In this document: positions 1-7,519 of the stretch, piece after piece
Layout of the letters: every line of letters begins with the position of its first letter
How positions within the stretch are numbered: the stretch's first letter is position 1
Source of the DNA: JAKFWI01 sp031398975
GTDB lineage: Bacteria; Pseudomonadota; Alphaproteobacteria; Caulobacterales; Aquidulcibacteraceae
NCBI GenBank assembly: GCA_031398975.1
Contig: JANNOI010000041.1
Coordinates: forward strand, 76,848 to 140,847
Reading direction: 5' to 3'
Length of the DNA: 64,000 nucleotides
Made by a program: the position numbers and the translations under genes
Notes under the pieces: generated by a model
What the model saw: only the letters and a program-made list of their open reading frames with translations
Told to the model about the DNA's origin: nothing
The model's database searches: none

Positions 1-771
1 TGCGTGGCGCTGGCGGAGGGGATCGCGGGCTCGGAGGCCGCCTTCGTCGACCTGATGAACGCGCGCGCCCGCAAGCTCGGCCTCAAGACGGCGCGTTTCC
101 GCAACGTCACCGGCCTGCCCGACCCCGAGCACGTCATCAGCGCGGGGGACCTCGCCGTGCTGGCGCGCCACATCATCGCCGATTATCCCGAGATCTACAG
201 CCTCTACGGCCAGAAGACCTTCACCTATAACGGCAAGACGCAGGAGAACCGCAACCCGCTGCTGGCCCGCTTCGCAGGCGCCGACGGCGTCAAGACCGGC
301 CACACCAACGCCTCCGGCTATGGGCTCGTGGGCTCCGCCGCCCTGAACGGCAAGCGGCGCATCATCGTGTTCAACGGCATGGAGACGATGGCCGCGCGCG
401 CGGCCGAGGCCGAGCGGCTGATGCGGGCGGCCTTCTACGACTTCGACGCGGTGGAGGCATACAAGGCGGGCCAGACCGTGGGGCAGGCGCAGGTGTGGCT
501 CGGCGGGAAAAAGACCGTTCCGCTCGTCACCGCCGGCCCGGTGCGGATCGGCTTTCATAGGAGCGCCAAAGAGGCGCTGAAAACGCGCATCGTCTATGAC
601 GGCCCTCTGCCCGCGCCGATCAAGAAGGGCGACGTGGTGGCCCGGCTGGTGATCGAGGGCGAGGGCGTGGCGCGCCAGTCCGTGCCGCTCGTCGCGGGGG
701 CCAACGTGTCGCGCATGGGCGTGATCGGCAAGGCGATGGTGGGGGCGCGATCGCTCGCTGGCGGGCAATGA
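1..771 (+). CDS. D-alanyl-D-alanine carboxypeptidase (PBP5/DacF type), 5' end missing
   Basis: C-terminal part of a periplasmic penicillin-binding DD-carboxypeptidase that trims the terminal D-Ala from peptidoglycan stem peptides. The reading frame is open to the window edge, beginning CVALAEGIAGSE, which looks like the tail of the SGNDA (SxN) motif, so the true start with signal peptide and SxxK serine lies upstream. The KTG triad is visible at nt 289-300 (GVKTGHTNASGYG), followed by a PBP5 C-terminal beta domain (KTVPLV, GPVRIGF, KKGDVVARL) and a short C-terminal tail that may serve as membrane anchor. The stop overlaps the tmk start by 4 bp (ATGA), so the two are probably cotranscribed. 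The domain order and motif are clear; which paralogue (dacC, dacF) it is cannot be told. Confidence 0.9.
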   Translation, partial: CVALAEGIAGSEAAFVDLMNARARKLGLKTARFRNVTGLPDPEHVISAGDLAVLARHIIADYPEIYSLYGQKTFTYNGKTQENRNPLLARFAGADGVKTGHTNASGYGLVGSAALNGKRRIIVFNGMETMAARAAEAERLMRAAFYDFDAVEAYKAGQTVGQAQVWLGGKKTVPLVTAGPVRIGFHRSAKEALKTRIVYDGPLPAPIKKGDVVARLVIEGEGVARQSVPLVAGANVSRMGVIGKAMVGARSLAGGQ

Positions 772-1403
772 CCTTGCGGGCGCGAGGCCGCTTTGTGACG
801 CTGGAGGGCGGCGAGGGGGCGGGCAAATCCACGCTCGCGAAAGGCCTGGCTGAGACTTTGCGCGCGCGCGGCACCGAGGTGGTTACCACCCGCGAGCCCG
901 GAGGGTCTCCGGGGGCCGACGAAATCCGCGCCCTGCTAGTGACCGGGGCGACCGGGCGGTGGAGCGTGCTCTCGGAGGCGCTGCTCTTGAGCGCGGCCCG
1001 CAGCGACCATCTGGAGCGCACCGTGCGGCCGGCGCTGGAGGCGGGCTCGGTGGTGATCTGCGACCGCTACACCGACAGTTTCCGCGCCTATCAGAGCGCC
1101 GGGCGCGGGCTGCCCGCGCGCGCCGTCGATACGCTGACCGCGCTGATCGGGGCCGACGTTCCGGACCTGACGCTGGTGCTCGATATCGACCCAAACCTCG
1201 GGATTGCGCGCTCGCGGGGGCCATCGCTCCAGGAGGCGCGGTTCGAGGCGATGGGCCACCCCTTCCACGCGCGCGTGCGCCAGGCCTTCCTCGACATCGC
1301 CGCCGCCGAGCCGGCGCGCTGCCGGGTGCTGGACGCCTCGCTCCCGCCAGAGGAGGTGGCGGCCGCCGCGTTGGAGGCGCTGGAGGCGCTTGCGCCGCGA
1401 TGA
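768..1403 (+). CDS. tmk: thymidylate kinase
   Basis: Phosphorylates dTMP to dTDP with ATP in the dTTP pathway. 211 aa, normal family length. P-loop GGEGAGKS at residues 14-21, the substrate-binding REPGGSPGAD at 42-51, and the DRYTDS...AYQ motif at 99-109. A LID segment with arginines follows around residue 145. The ATG overlaps the upstream stop (ATGA), and its own stop overlaps the holB start in the same way, giving a translationally coupled dacF-tmk-holB-tatD-MBL string. This order, cell-wall peptidase then tmk then holB, is usual in alphaproteobacteria. Confidence 0.97.
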   Translation: MTLRARGRFVTLEGGEGAGKSTLAKGLAETLRARGTEVVTTREPGGSPGADEIRALLVTGATGRWSVLSEALLLSAARSDHLERTVRPALEAGSVVICDRYTDSFRAYQSAGRGLPARAVDTLTALIGADVPDLTLVLDIDPNLGIARSRGPSLQEARFEAMGHPFHARVRQAFLDIAAAEPARCRVLDASLPPEEVAAAALEALEALAPR

Positions 1404-2410
1404 GCGAGGAGGGCGAGCCCGACCAGGAGCCAGGTGCGCCCCATCCGCGCGCGACGCACGCCCTGATCGGCCATCGCGAAGAAGAGGCGGCGCTCGCCGC
1501 GGCGGCGCGGGAGGGGCGCCTGCACCACGCCTGGCTGCTCACCGGCCCGAAGGGCGTCGGCAAGGCGACGCTCGCCTACCGCTTCGCGCGCGTCCTTTTG
1601 GGCGCCCGCGCCGCCGGGCCGCGCCCGTTCGACGTCGCCCCCGACGATCCCGTCGCGCGCAGGATCGAGGCGGGCGCCCACCCGGACCTGTTCGTGCTGC
1701 GTCGTGGGCCCGGCGAGCGGGCGGGCAAGCCCCGGCGCGAGATCGCGGTGGACGATGCGCGCGCGCTGGGGGCCTTTTTCACGCTCAAGCCGGCCGAGGG
1801 CGGCTGGCGGGTGGCGATCGTGGACGCGGTGGACGAGATGAACCGCAACGCCGCCAATGCGATCCTGAAGACGCTCGAGGAACCCCCGGCGAAGGCGGTG
1901 TTGATCCTCGTCTGCCACGCGCCGGGCGCGGTTCTGGCGACCCTGCGCTCGCGGTGCCGGCGCCTGCGCCTGCGCCCGCTCGGGGAGGAGGACCTTCAGG
2001 CCGCCGTCCCGGGCGCAAGCCCTGCTTTGCTGCGCCTGGCGGCCGGGCGCCCGGGGCGGGCCATCGCGCTGCGCGCCGCCGGCGCCGAGGCGGAAGCCGA
2101 GCGCCTGGCCGAAGCGCTGGAGGCGCAACCGGGCGCGCGCGCCGGCGCGCTGCGGGCGCTCGCCTTCGGCAAGACGGGGCCGGAGCGGCTGGCCTTGACG
2201 CTCGAACTGGCCCAAGACTGGCTGAGACGGCGGGCGCTGGAGCAGGCGCTCGCCCCGAGGCCTGCGCGCACTCCGGAGCGCCTCGAAGAGGGCTTGGCGG
2301 GGGCCTGGTTCCAGCTGGAGGAGCTGCGGGGCCAGGCCGAGGGCCTGGGCCTCGACCCCGCCCATGCGATGGCGCGCGCCATGGCCGTGCTGGAGCGCGT
2401 CCGGTGCTGA
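1400..2410 (+). CDS. holB: DNA polymerase III subunit delta'
   Basis: Clamp-loader subunit that with DnaX and delta loads the sliding clamp. 336 aa from the ATG that overlaps the tmk stop; the open frame runs further upstream but that is out-of-frame overlap with tmk and lacks delta' character. AAA+ features: Walker A GPKGVGKAT at residues 49-57, the conserved NAANAILKTLEEP box that follows the Walker B region, and the LRSRCRRL motif (SRC) of clamp loaders. The C-terminal helical part is less conserved, as is normal for delta'. The next gene, tatD, starts at a GTG within the last codons. Confidence 0.95.
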   Translation: MSEEGEPDQEPGAPHPRATHALIGHREEEAALAAAAREGRLHHAWLLTGPKGVGKATLAYRFARVLLGARAAGPRPFDVAPDDPVARRIEAGAHPDLFVLRRGPGERAGKPRREIAVDDARALGAFFTLKPAEGGWRVAIVDAVDEMNRNAANAILKTLEEPPAKAVLILVCHAPGAVLATLRSRCRRLRLRPLGEEDLQAAVPGASPALLRLAAGRPGRAIALRAAGAEAEAERLAEALEAQPGARAGALRALAFGKTGPERLALTLELAQDWLRRRALEQALAPRPARTPERLEEGLAGAWFQLEELRGQAEGLGLDPAHAMARAMAVLERVRC

Positions 2411-3207
2411 TCGATAGCCACGTGAACCTGCACGGGGAGGCCTTCGCGGGGGACCTGCAGGCGGTGCTGGCGCGGGCGCGCGCGGCCGGCGTGCGCCGCA
2501 TGATCACGATCTGCGACCGGCTGGACAGCGCCGCGGCGGTGCTGGCCCTCGCCGAAGCCCACCCGGACATCTGGGCGAGCGTCGGCGTTCACCCCCACAA
2601 CGCCAAGGACCACCCCGACCTCACCGCCGAGACCCTGATCGCGCGCGCGCGCCACCCACGGGTCGCCGGGATCGGGGAGACCGGCCTTGACCGCCACTAC
2701 AATCTGAGCCCGCTGGACGCGCAGCAGGCCTCCTTCCGCGCCCATATCGAAGCCGCCCGCGCGCTCGACCTGCCCGTGATCGTGCACACCCGCGAGGCCG
2801 ACGCCGAAACCGGGGCTATCCTGGAGCAGGAGATGGCCAAGGCGCCGTTCCGCGTTCTGATGCATTGCTATACCAGCGGCGAGGCTCTGGCGGCCCGGGC
2901 GCTGGAACTGGGGGCTTATTTCTCGCTGTCGGGCATCCTCACCTTCAAGACCGCGCACGCGGTGCGGGCGGTGGCGGCGATGCTGCCGCTCGACCGGATC
3001 CTGCTGGAGACCGATTGCCCGTTCCTGGCCCCGGTCCCCCATCGCGGGCGGCGCAACGAGCCCGCTTTCCTGGCCGACGTGCAGGCGTTTTTCTGCACCC
3101 TCCGGGGGCTTGAGCCGGAGCAGGGCGCGCGCCTGTTGTGGGACAATTTCCACACGTTTTTCAAGGCAATCCCGCCCGCGCCGATCGATCTTGCGGGCCC
3201 CCCATGA
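2404..3207 (+). CDS. tatD: TatD-family metal-dependent DNase/hydrolase
   Basis: 267-aa TIM-barrel hydrolase of the TatD family (3'-5' exonuclease or quality-control nuclease in characterised members). Start chosen at GTG 2404, overlapping the holB stop by 7 bp (GTGCTGA), because the family begins at this LIDSH motif. Metal ligands visible: E92 (GETGLD), H128 (VHTRE), H154 (HCYTSG), D204 (ETDCPFLAP). The N-terminal metal motif, usually H-x-H, reads DSHVNL: H6 is kept but the second histidine is N8. The rest of the site is intact, so I would call it active but with an altered first metal site. holB, tatD and the MBL gene overlap and are one operon. Confidence 0.9.
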   Translation: MLIDSHVNLHGEAFAGDLQAVLARARAAGVRRMITICDRLDSAAAVLALAEAHPDIWASVGVHPHNAKDHPDLTAETLIARARHPRVAGIGETGLDRHYNLSPLDAQQASFRAHIEAARALDLPVIVHTREADAETGAILEQEMAKAPFRVLMHCYTSGEALAARALELGAYFSLSGILTFKTAHAVRAVAAMLPLDRILLETDCPFLAPVPHRGRRNEPAFLADVQAFFCTLRGLEPEQGARLLWDNFHTFFKAIPPAPIDLAGPP

Positions 3208-4031
3208 GCGCGACCTTGCGCGTGACCATCCTGGGCTGCGGCTCCTCCGGGGGCGTGCCGCGCGCGGACGGGGACTGGGGCGCGTGCGACCCGGGCGAGC
3301 CCAAGAACAAGCGCAGCCGCTGCAGCCTGCTGGTGCAGCGCTGGCGGGGCGCGCCGGGGGCCGGCGAGGACGCCACCACCGTGCTGATCGACACAAGCCC
3401 AGACCTGCGCGAGCAATGCATCGCTGCGCGCGTCGTGCGCGTGGACGCGGTGCTCTACACCCACGACCATGCCGACCAGACCCACGGGATCGACGATCTG
3501 CGCGCCCTGGTGGCGCGCCGGCGCAAGCGGATCGCGGTGTTCATGGACGCCCCGACCCGGGCCACGCTGACCCGCCGCTTCGCCTATTGCTTCTACGGCC
3601 ACGAGGATTACCCCCCGATCCTGGAGGATGCCGGGGAATTGCAGGCGGGCGTGGCGCTGACGGTCGAGGGGCCGGGCGGGCCGATCCGGGCGCTGCCGCT
3701 GGCGCAGGACCACGGGGCCGTGGTGTCGCTCGGGTTCCGGTTCGGGGCCGTGGGCTATTCGAACGACGTGGTGGCGCTGGGTGCGGACGTGCTGGGCCAA
3801 CTCGGCGGGCTGGATCTGTGGATCGTCGACTGCCTGCGCTATAAACCCCATCCCACGCACGCCCATCTGGCGCGCACCTTGGAATGGATCGCAACGATCG
3901 CGCCCCGGCGCGCGGTGCTGACCAACATGCATGTGGATCTCGATTATGCGCGCCTCCGCGCCGAGCTGCCCGCCGGCGTTGAACCGGGCTATGACGGCTG
4001 GAGCTTCGATCTGCCCGATTCTGATCCCTAG
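3204..4031 (+). CDS. MBL-fold metallo-hydrolase (PhnP-like)
   Basis: 275-aa metallo-beta-lactamase-fold hydrolase resembling PhnP/phosphoribosyl cyclic phosphodiesterases. Starts at the ATG overlapping the tatD stop. Visible features: N-terminal LGCGSSGGVPR, a Cys-rich stretch (CDPGEPKNKRSRC) typical of the subfamily, and the metal motif THDHADQTHG at residues 86-95, where the last position of HxHxDH is Q, a substitution I associate with the alphaproteobacterial branch. Later motifs include QDHG and a final TNMHVDLDY. The MBL gene after tatD is a common alphaproteobacterial arrangement; the physiological substrate is unknown. Confidence 0.85.
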   Translation: MSATLRVTILGCGSSGGVPRADGDWGACDPGEPKNKRSRCSLLVQRWRGAPGAGEDATTVLIDTSPDLREQCIAARVVRVDAVLYTHDHADQTHGIDDLRALVARRRKRIAVFMDAPTRATLTRRFAYCFYGHEDYPPILEDAGELQAGVALTVEGPGGPIRALPLAQDHGAVVSLGFRFGAVGYSNDVVALGADVLGQLGGLDLWIVDCLRYKPHPTHAHLARTLEWIATIAPRRAVLTNMHVDLDYARLRAELPAGVEPGYDGWSFDLPDSDP

Positions 4032-4066
4032 CTCACTTCCCATAATAATCCTTATGCGAGGTTTGG

Positions 4067-4894
4067 ATGCCTGTAGAAAACCTCCCGGAATCAGACCCTA
4101 ACGGCCGTACGGCGCGTGCAGCCGAGGCTTTGGTCGCGCTGATGGCCCGCCTGCGCGACCCCGCGGAAGGCTGCCCCTGGGACCGCGCCCAAACCTTCGA
4201 GACCATCGCGCCCTATACGATCGAGGAAGCCTATGAGGTCGCCGACGCGATCGACCGGGGCGCCCTGCCCGAGCTGAAGGAGGAATTGGGGGATCTCCTG
4301 TTCCAGGTCGCGTTCCACGCGCGGCTGGCGCAGGAGCAAGGCGCGTTCGATTTCGCCGATGTGGCTGCGGGGCTGGTGGCGAAGATGCGCGCGCGCCATC
4401 CCCACGTCTTCGCCGAGGCCGAGGCGCGCACCGCCGGCCAGCAGAGCCTCGCCTGGGAAGCGCTGAAGGCCGAAGAACGCGCCGCGAAACGGCCGCAGGC
4501 CGGCGTGCTGGACGGGGTGGCGCGCGCGCTGCCGGCGCTGGCGCGGGCCGAGAAGCTTACCAAACGCGCAGCGCGCATCGGGTTCGACTGGCCGCAACCG
4601 GACCTGGTGCTCGAGAAGCTGGCCGAAGAATTAAGCGAGCTTGCAGCCGCCCGCGCGGCGGGCGATGCGCAGGCGATCCAGGAGGAGATGGGCGACGTGC
4701 TGTTCGCGGCGGCCAATCTCGCCCGCAAGCTCGACCTCGACCCCGAAGACACGCTGCGGCGGGCCAATGCGAAGTTCGAGCGCCGCTTCCGCGCGGTCGA
4801 GACGCTGCTGGCCGAGCGGGGCCTGGCCGGGGCCCAGGACCTCGATGTGCTCGAAGGGCTTTGGAGAGAAGTAAAGCGCGCCGAGCGCGCCTAG
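4067..4894 (+). CDS. mazG: nucleoside triphosphate pyrophosphohydrolase MazG
   Basis: Hydrolyses (d)NTPs to NMP and pyrophosphate as a house-cleaning enzyme. 275 aa with two MazG domains: the first has CPWDRAQTFETIAPYTIEEAYE followed by EELGDLLFQVAFHA, the second carries LAEELSEL and EEMGDVLFAAANLARKL. The EExxE/ExxD metal motifs are present in both halves. It lies 35 bp after the MBL gene and converges with hflX across 19 bp. Full length for the family. Confidence 0.95.
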   Translation: MPVENLPESDPNGRTARAAEALVALMARLRDPAEGCPWDRAQTFETIAPYTIEEAYEVADAIDRGALPELKEELGDLLFQVAFHARLAQEQGAFDFADVAAGLVAKMRARHPHVFAEAEARTAGQQSLAWEALKAEERAAKRPQAGVLDGVARALPALARAEKLTKRAARIGFDWPQPDLVLEKLAEELSELAAARAAGDAQAIQEEMGDVLFAAANLARKLDLDPEDTLRRANAKFERRFRAVETLLAERGLAGAQDLDVLEGLWREVKRAERA

Positions 4895-4913
4895 GCCGGC
4901 GGCGGTCGCACCC

Positions 4914-6245
4914 CTATTCCGCGGCCAGCGGGGCGTCCTGCTGGGCGCGCACGCGCGCGGCCATCGCCGCCGGCAGATCGACCTTGAGGCGCATGCTGCC
5001 GTCCTCGTCGAGCGCCTCCTCCAAAAGCCGCCCATGGGCCAGGAGCCAGGCGCGGGTGCGCCCGTCGGCGGGATCGAGGGTGACGTCCAGCGCCTGGGTC
5101 GGCCCGAAGGCCAGCCGGTCCATCGCCTCGAGCAGGGCGTCCACCCCCTCCCCGGTGCGCGCCGACACCGCGATCGCCCCGTCAGCACCCCCCTCCCCGG
5201 ACGCGCGCGCGGCGCGGCCCTCGCGCCGGTCCGCGCTGAGGAGGTCCACCTTGTTCCAGGCCTCGAGGATCGGCGGGCGCGCGCCGTCCTTTTCCGGGGC
5301 GGTGGGCAGCTCTTTCAGGACGCCGAGCACGTCCTCGCGCTGGTCCTCGCTGTGGGGGTGGGCGATGTCGCGCACATGGATCAGCAGGTCGGCCTCGCTC
5401 ACCGCCTCCAAGGTGGCGCGAAAGGCCGCGATCAGCTCGGTCGGCAGGTCGGAGATGAAGCCCACCGTGTCGGCCACGATCACCGAGCGTCCCGAGGGCA
5501 GGCGCACCGCGCGCGCGGTCGGATCCAGGGTGGCGAAAGGCATGTCCTTGGCGAACACGCCGGCGGCGGTCATGCGGTTGAAAAGGCTCGATTTGCCGGC
5601 GTTGGTATAGCCCACCAGCACGATCGTGGGCAGGCCTGCGCGGGCGCGCGCCCGCCGCTGCAGCCCCCGCATGCGGCGCACCTCGTCCAGATCGTGCTTC
5701 AGCTTGTCGATCCGTTTTTCGATCAGGCGATGGTCGATCTCGAGCTGGGTTTCCCCCGGGCCCCCGGTCTTGCCGAGGCCCCCGCGCTGGCGCTCCAAAT
5801 GGGTCCAGGTCCGGACCAGGCGCGACTTCTCGTACGCCATGCGCGCTAGCTCCACCTGCAGGCGGCCCTCGCTGGAGCGCGCGCGGCGGGCGAAGATTTC
5901 GAGGATCAGCCCCGTCCGGTCGATCACCTTGGCGTTCAGGCGCTGCTCGAGATTGCGCTGCTGCACGGGGCCGAGCGCGGCGTCCACGATCAGCAGGTCG
6001 GCCTCGCCCGCGGCGAACAATGCGGCGAATTCCGCCACCCTGCCGGCGCCGAAAAACGTCGCCGGGTTGATCCGCCGGACCGGGGCCGTCACCGCCATCG
6101 CGACATCGAGGTCCAGCGCCTGCGCCAGCGCGCACGCCTCCTTCAGCCGATCGGAGCGATCGCGGCGCTCCTCGCTCACCACTGGGTGGGCGACGATCGC
6201 ACGCTGGCGCGCCGGCAGAGCGGCGGTCCCTCCGTTAGCCTTCAC
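4914..6245 (-). CDS. hflX: ribosome-associated GTPase HflX
   Basis: GTPase that splits or rescues stalled 70S/50S ribosomes. The N-terminal HflX domain (NPATFFGAGRVAEF, VDAALGPVQQRNLE) is followed by a coiled helix with KLKHDLDEVRRMRGLQRRAR, then the G domain: G1 GYTNAGKSS, G3 DTVGF, G4 NKVD. Start is uncertain: a TTG at 6272 gives 452 aa, but GTG at 6245 has an AAGGAG 9 nt upstream and overlaps the hfq stop by 11 bp, so I prefer it (443 aa). hfq-hflX coupling is conserved in many proteobacteria. Confidence 0.93.
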   Translation of the reverse strand: MKANGGTAALPARQRAIVAHPVVSEERRDRSDRLKEACALAQALDLDVAMAVTAPVRRINPATFFGAGRVAEFAALFAAGEADLLIVDAALGPVQQRNLEQRLNAKVIDRTGLILEIFARRARSSEGRLQVELARMAYEKSRLVRTWTHLERQRGGLGKTGGPGETQLEIDHRLIEKRIDKLKHDLDEVRRMRGLQRRARARAGLPTIVLVGYTNAGKSSLFNRMTAAGVFAKDMPFATLDPTARAVRLPSGRSVIVADTVGFISDLPTELIAAFRATLEAVSEADLLIHVRDIAHPHSEDQREDVLGVLKELPTAPEKDGARPPILEAWNKVDLLSADRREGRAARASGEGGADGAIAVSARTGEGVDALLEAMDRLAFGPTQALDVTLDPADGRTRAWLLAHGRLLEEALDEDGSMRLKVDLPAAMAARVRAQQDAPLAAE

Positions 6246-6486
6246 CCTCCTCGGCTCCTTTGTCCGGATCAAACAATTGCACCGGGCCTCCGGGCATTAC
6301 GGTGGATATGGCGTGCTTGTACACCAATTGCACCTGCCCATCGCGGCGCAGCAGCACGCAAAAATTATCAAACCAGGTAACAACGCCCTGAAGCTTCACC
6401 CCGTTGACGAGGAAGATCGTCAGCGGCGTCTTGGCTTTACGCACCGCGTTCAGGAACGTGTCCTGCAAGTTTTGCTTTTTGTCCAT
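6235..6486 (-). CDS. hfq: RNA chaperone Hfq
   Basis: Hexameric Sm-like protein pairing small RNAs with mRNAs. 83 aa from the ATG at 6486: MDKKQNLQDTFLNAVRK, then Sm1 (VTIFLVNGVKLQG-like PLTIFLVNGVKLQG), and Sm2 YKHAIST at residues 57-63. The open frame extends 22 codons further upstream but those residues do not belong to Hfq. The C-terminus is a short acidic tail (DKGAEEGEG), as in other alphaproteobacterial Hfq. Cotranscribed with hflX; the upstream 120 bp to dat contains a large palindrome and must hold the promoter. Confidence 0.97.
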   Translation of the reverse strand: MDKKQNLQDTFLNAVRKAKTPLTIFLVNGVKLQGVVTWFDNFCVLLRRDGQVQLVYKHAISTVMPGGPVQLFDPDKGAEEGEG

Positions 6487-6567
6487 TTTTACAGTCTTTT
6501 CTGTTTTTATGGAGCCGCCATCGCGCTCCGACCGTGCGTATCTTAATGACACAAACCCTGGCTGGCC

Positions 6568-6609
6568 AAGCCTGGGCCCGAGCCTGGGCCCAGGCTCGGG
6601 CTTAGGCTT
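6568..6609 (-). terminator. large palindrome after dat, possible terminator
   Basis: A perfect 26-bp palindrome at 6576-6601 (arm GCCCGAGCCTGGG) is flanked by a second pair of arms, AAGCCT (6568-6573) and AGGCTT (6604-6609), interrupted only by two unpaired bases on each side. It begins at the dat stop codon. There is no T tract after it on the minus strand, so a classical intrinsic terminator is not certain; it could instead be a processing hairpin or a dispersed palindrome. It separates dat transcription from hfq. Confidence 0.5.
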
Positions 6610-7490
6610 TAATAGAGGCCTGCGGCCGCGCGCAGGGCGGGCCCGGCGCGCTCCAGATAGAACGCGCGCAGGCGTTGCGCCACCGGGCCTGGAACGCCTG
6701 CGCCCACGGGGGCGCCGTCGATGGCGATCACGGAAATGGCCGCCCCGGTCGCCGAGGAGAGGAACGCCTCGCGCGCGGCCTTGGCCTCAGCGACCGTGAA
6801 GGCGCGCTCCTCCACCCGCAATTGCAGCTCCGCGGCGAGGCTTAGGAGGGCCGCACGTGTCACCCCCCGCAGGATGTTGGCGGTCGCCTCGCGGGTCACG
6901 AGCGCGCCGTCGCCGGTCACGATCCAGGCATTGGTGGAGGCCCCTTCGGTGACCCGCCCGTCCCGGTCCACAAACCACGCCTCGGACGCGCCGGCGGCGC
7001 GTGCGGCCTGTTTGGCCAGCACATTGGGGGTGAGCGCGGTGGTTTTGATGTCGCAGCGCCCCCAGCGTATCTCCGGCGTGGTGATCACCTTGACGCCGGC
7101 CGCCGCGCGCGCCGCGACCGCGGCCGGCGCCTGGGCGCGGGCGGTTAGGATCAGCGTCGGGCGCACGGCGGGCTCGGGGAACGCGTGGTCGCGCGGGGCC
7201 GCGCCGCGGGTGATCTGGAGGTAGAGCAGCCCATCGCGCAGGCGGTTGCGGCGCAGCATCTCCTTCAGCACCACCTGCAGCCCGGCGGTACTGATGGGGG
7301 CCGCGATCTTCATCTCCGCGAGGGAGCGCAGGAGCCGCGCGCCATGGCCTTCGGCGTCCAGCAGAACCCCGTTCCGCACGCCCCAGACCTCATAGATCGC
7401 GTCCGCGAACTGCAGGCCCCGATCCTCCACGTGCACCCGCGCGCGGGCGTGGGGCACATAGGCGCCGTCGACGTAAGCAATGCGGCTCAT
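6609..7490 (-). CDS. dat: D-amino-acid transaminase (class IV aminotransferase)
   Basis: PLP enzyme of fold type IV, most like D-alanine:2-oxoglutarate aminotransferase. 293 aa. Visible: N-terminal YVDGAYVPHARARVHVEDRG and FADAIYEVWGV, catalytic lysine K159 in CDIKTTALTPNVLAKQ, the PLP-contacting E192 in VTEGASTN, and SSATGAAISVIAIDG near the C-terminus. A dat-like gene between hfq and ntrX is the common arrangement in alphaproteobacteria. It could supply D-Glu/D-Ala for peptidoglycan. A branched-chain specificity is less likely from the VEDRG start but not excluded. Confidence 0.85.
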   Translation of the reverse strand: MSRIAYVDGAYVPHARARVHVEDRGLQFADAIYEVWGVRNGVLLDAEGHGARLLRSLAEMKIAAPISTAGLQVVLKEMLRRNRLRDGLLYLQITRGAAPRDHAFPEPAVRPTLILTARAQAPAAVAARAAAGVKVITTPEIRWGRCDIKTTALTPNVLAKQAARAAGASEAWFVDRDGRVTEGASTNAWIVTGDGALVTREATANILRGVTRAALLSLAAELQLRVEERAFTVAEAKAAREAFLSSATGAAISVIAIDGAPVGAGVPGPVAQRLRAFYLERAGPALRAAAGLY

Positions 7491-7519
7491 TTTGACTGAC
7501 GAAGTCTCATCTCTCGGGT

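Noticed and set aside
1996..3396. 466-aa open frame on the minus strand under holB/tatD/MBL
   Set aside because: It is a GC-rich shadow of three overlapping conserved genes with no recognisable domain; coding bias belongs to the plus strand.
6487..6552. 22-codon N-terminal extension of hfq
   Set aside because: Hfq homology starts at MDKKQN; the extension has none.
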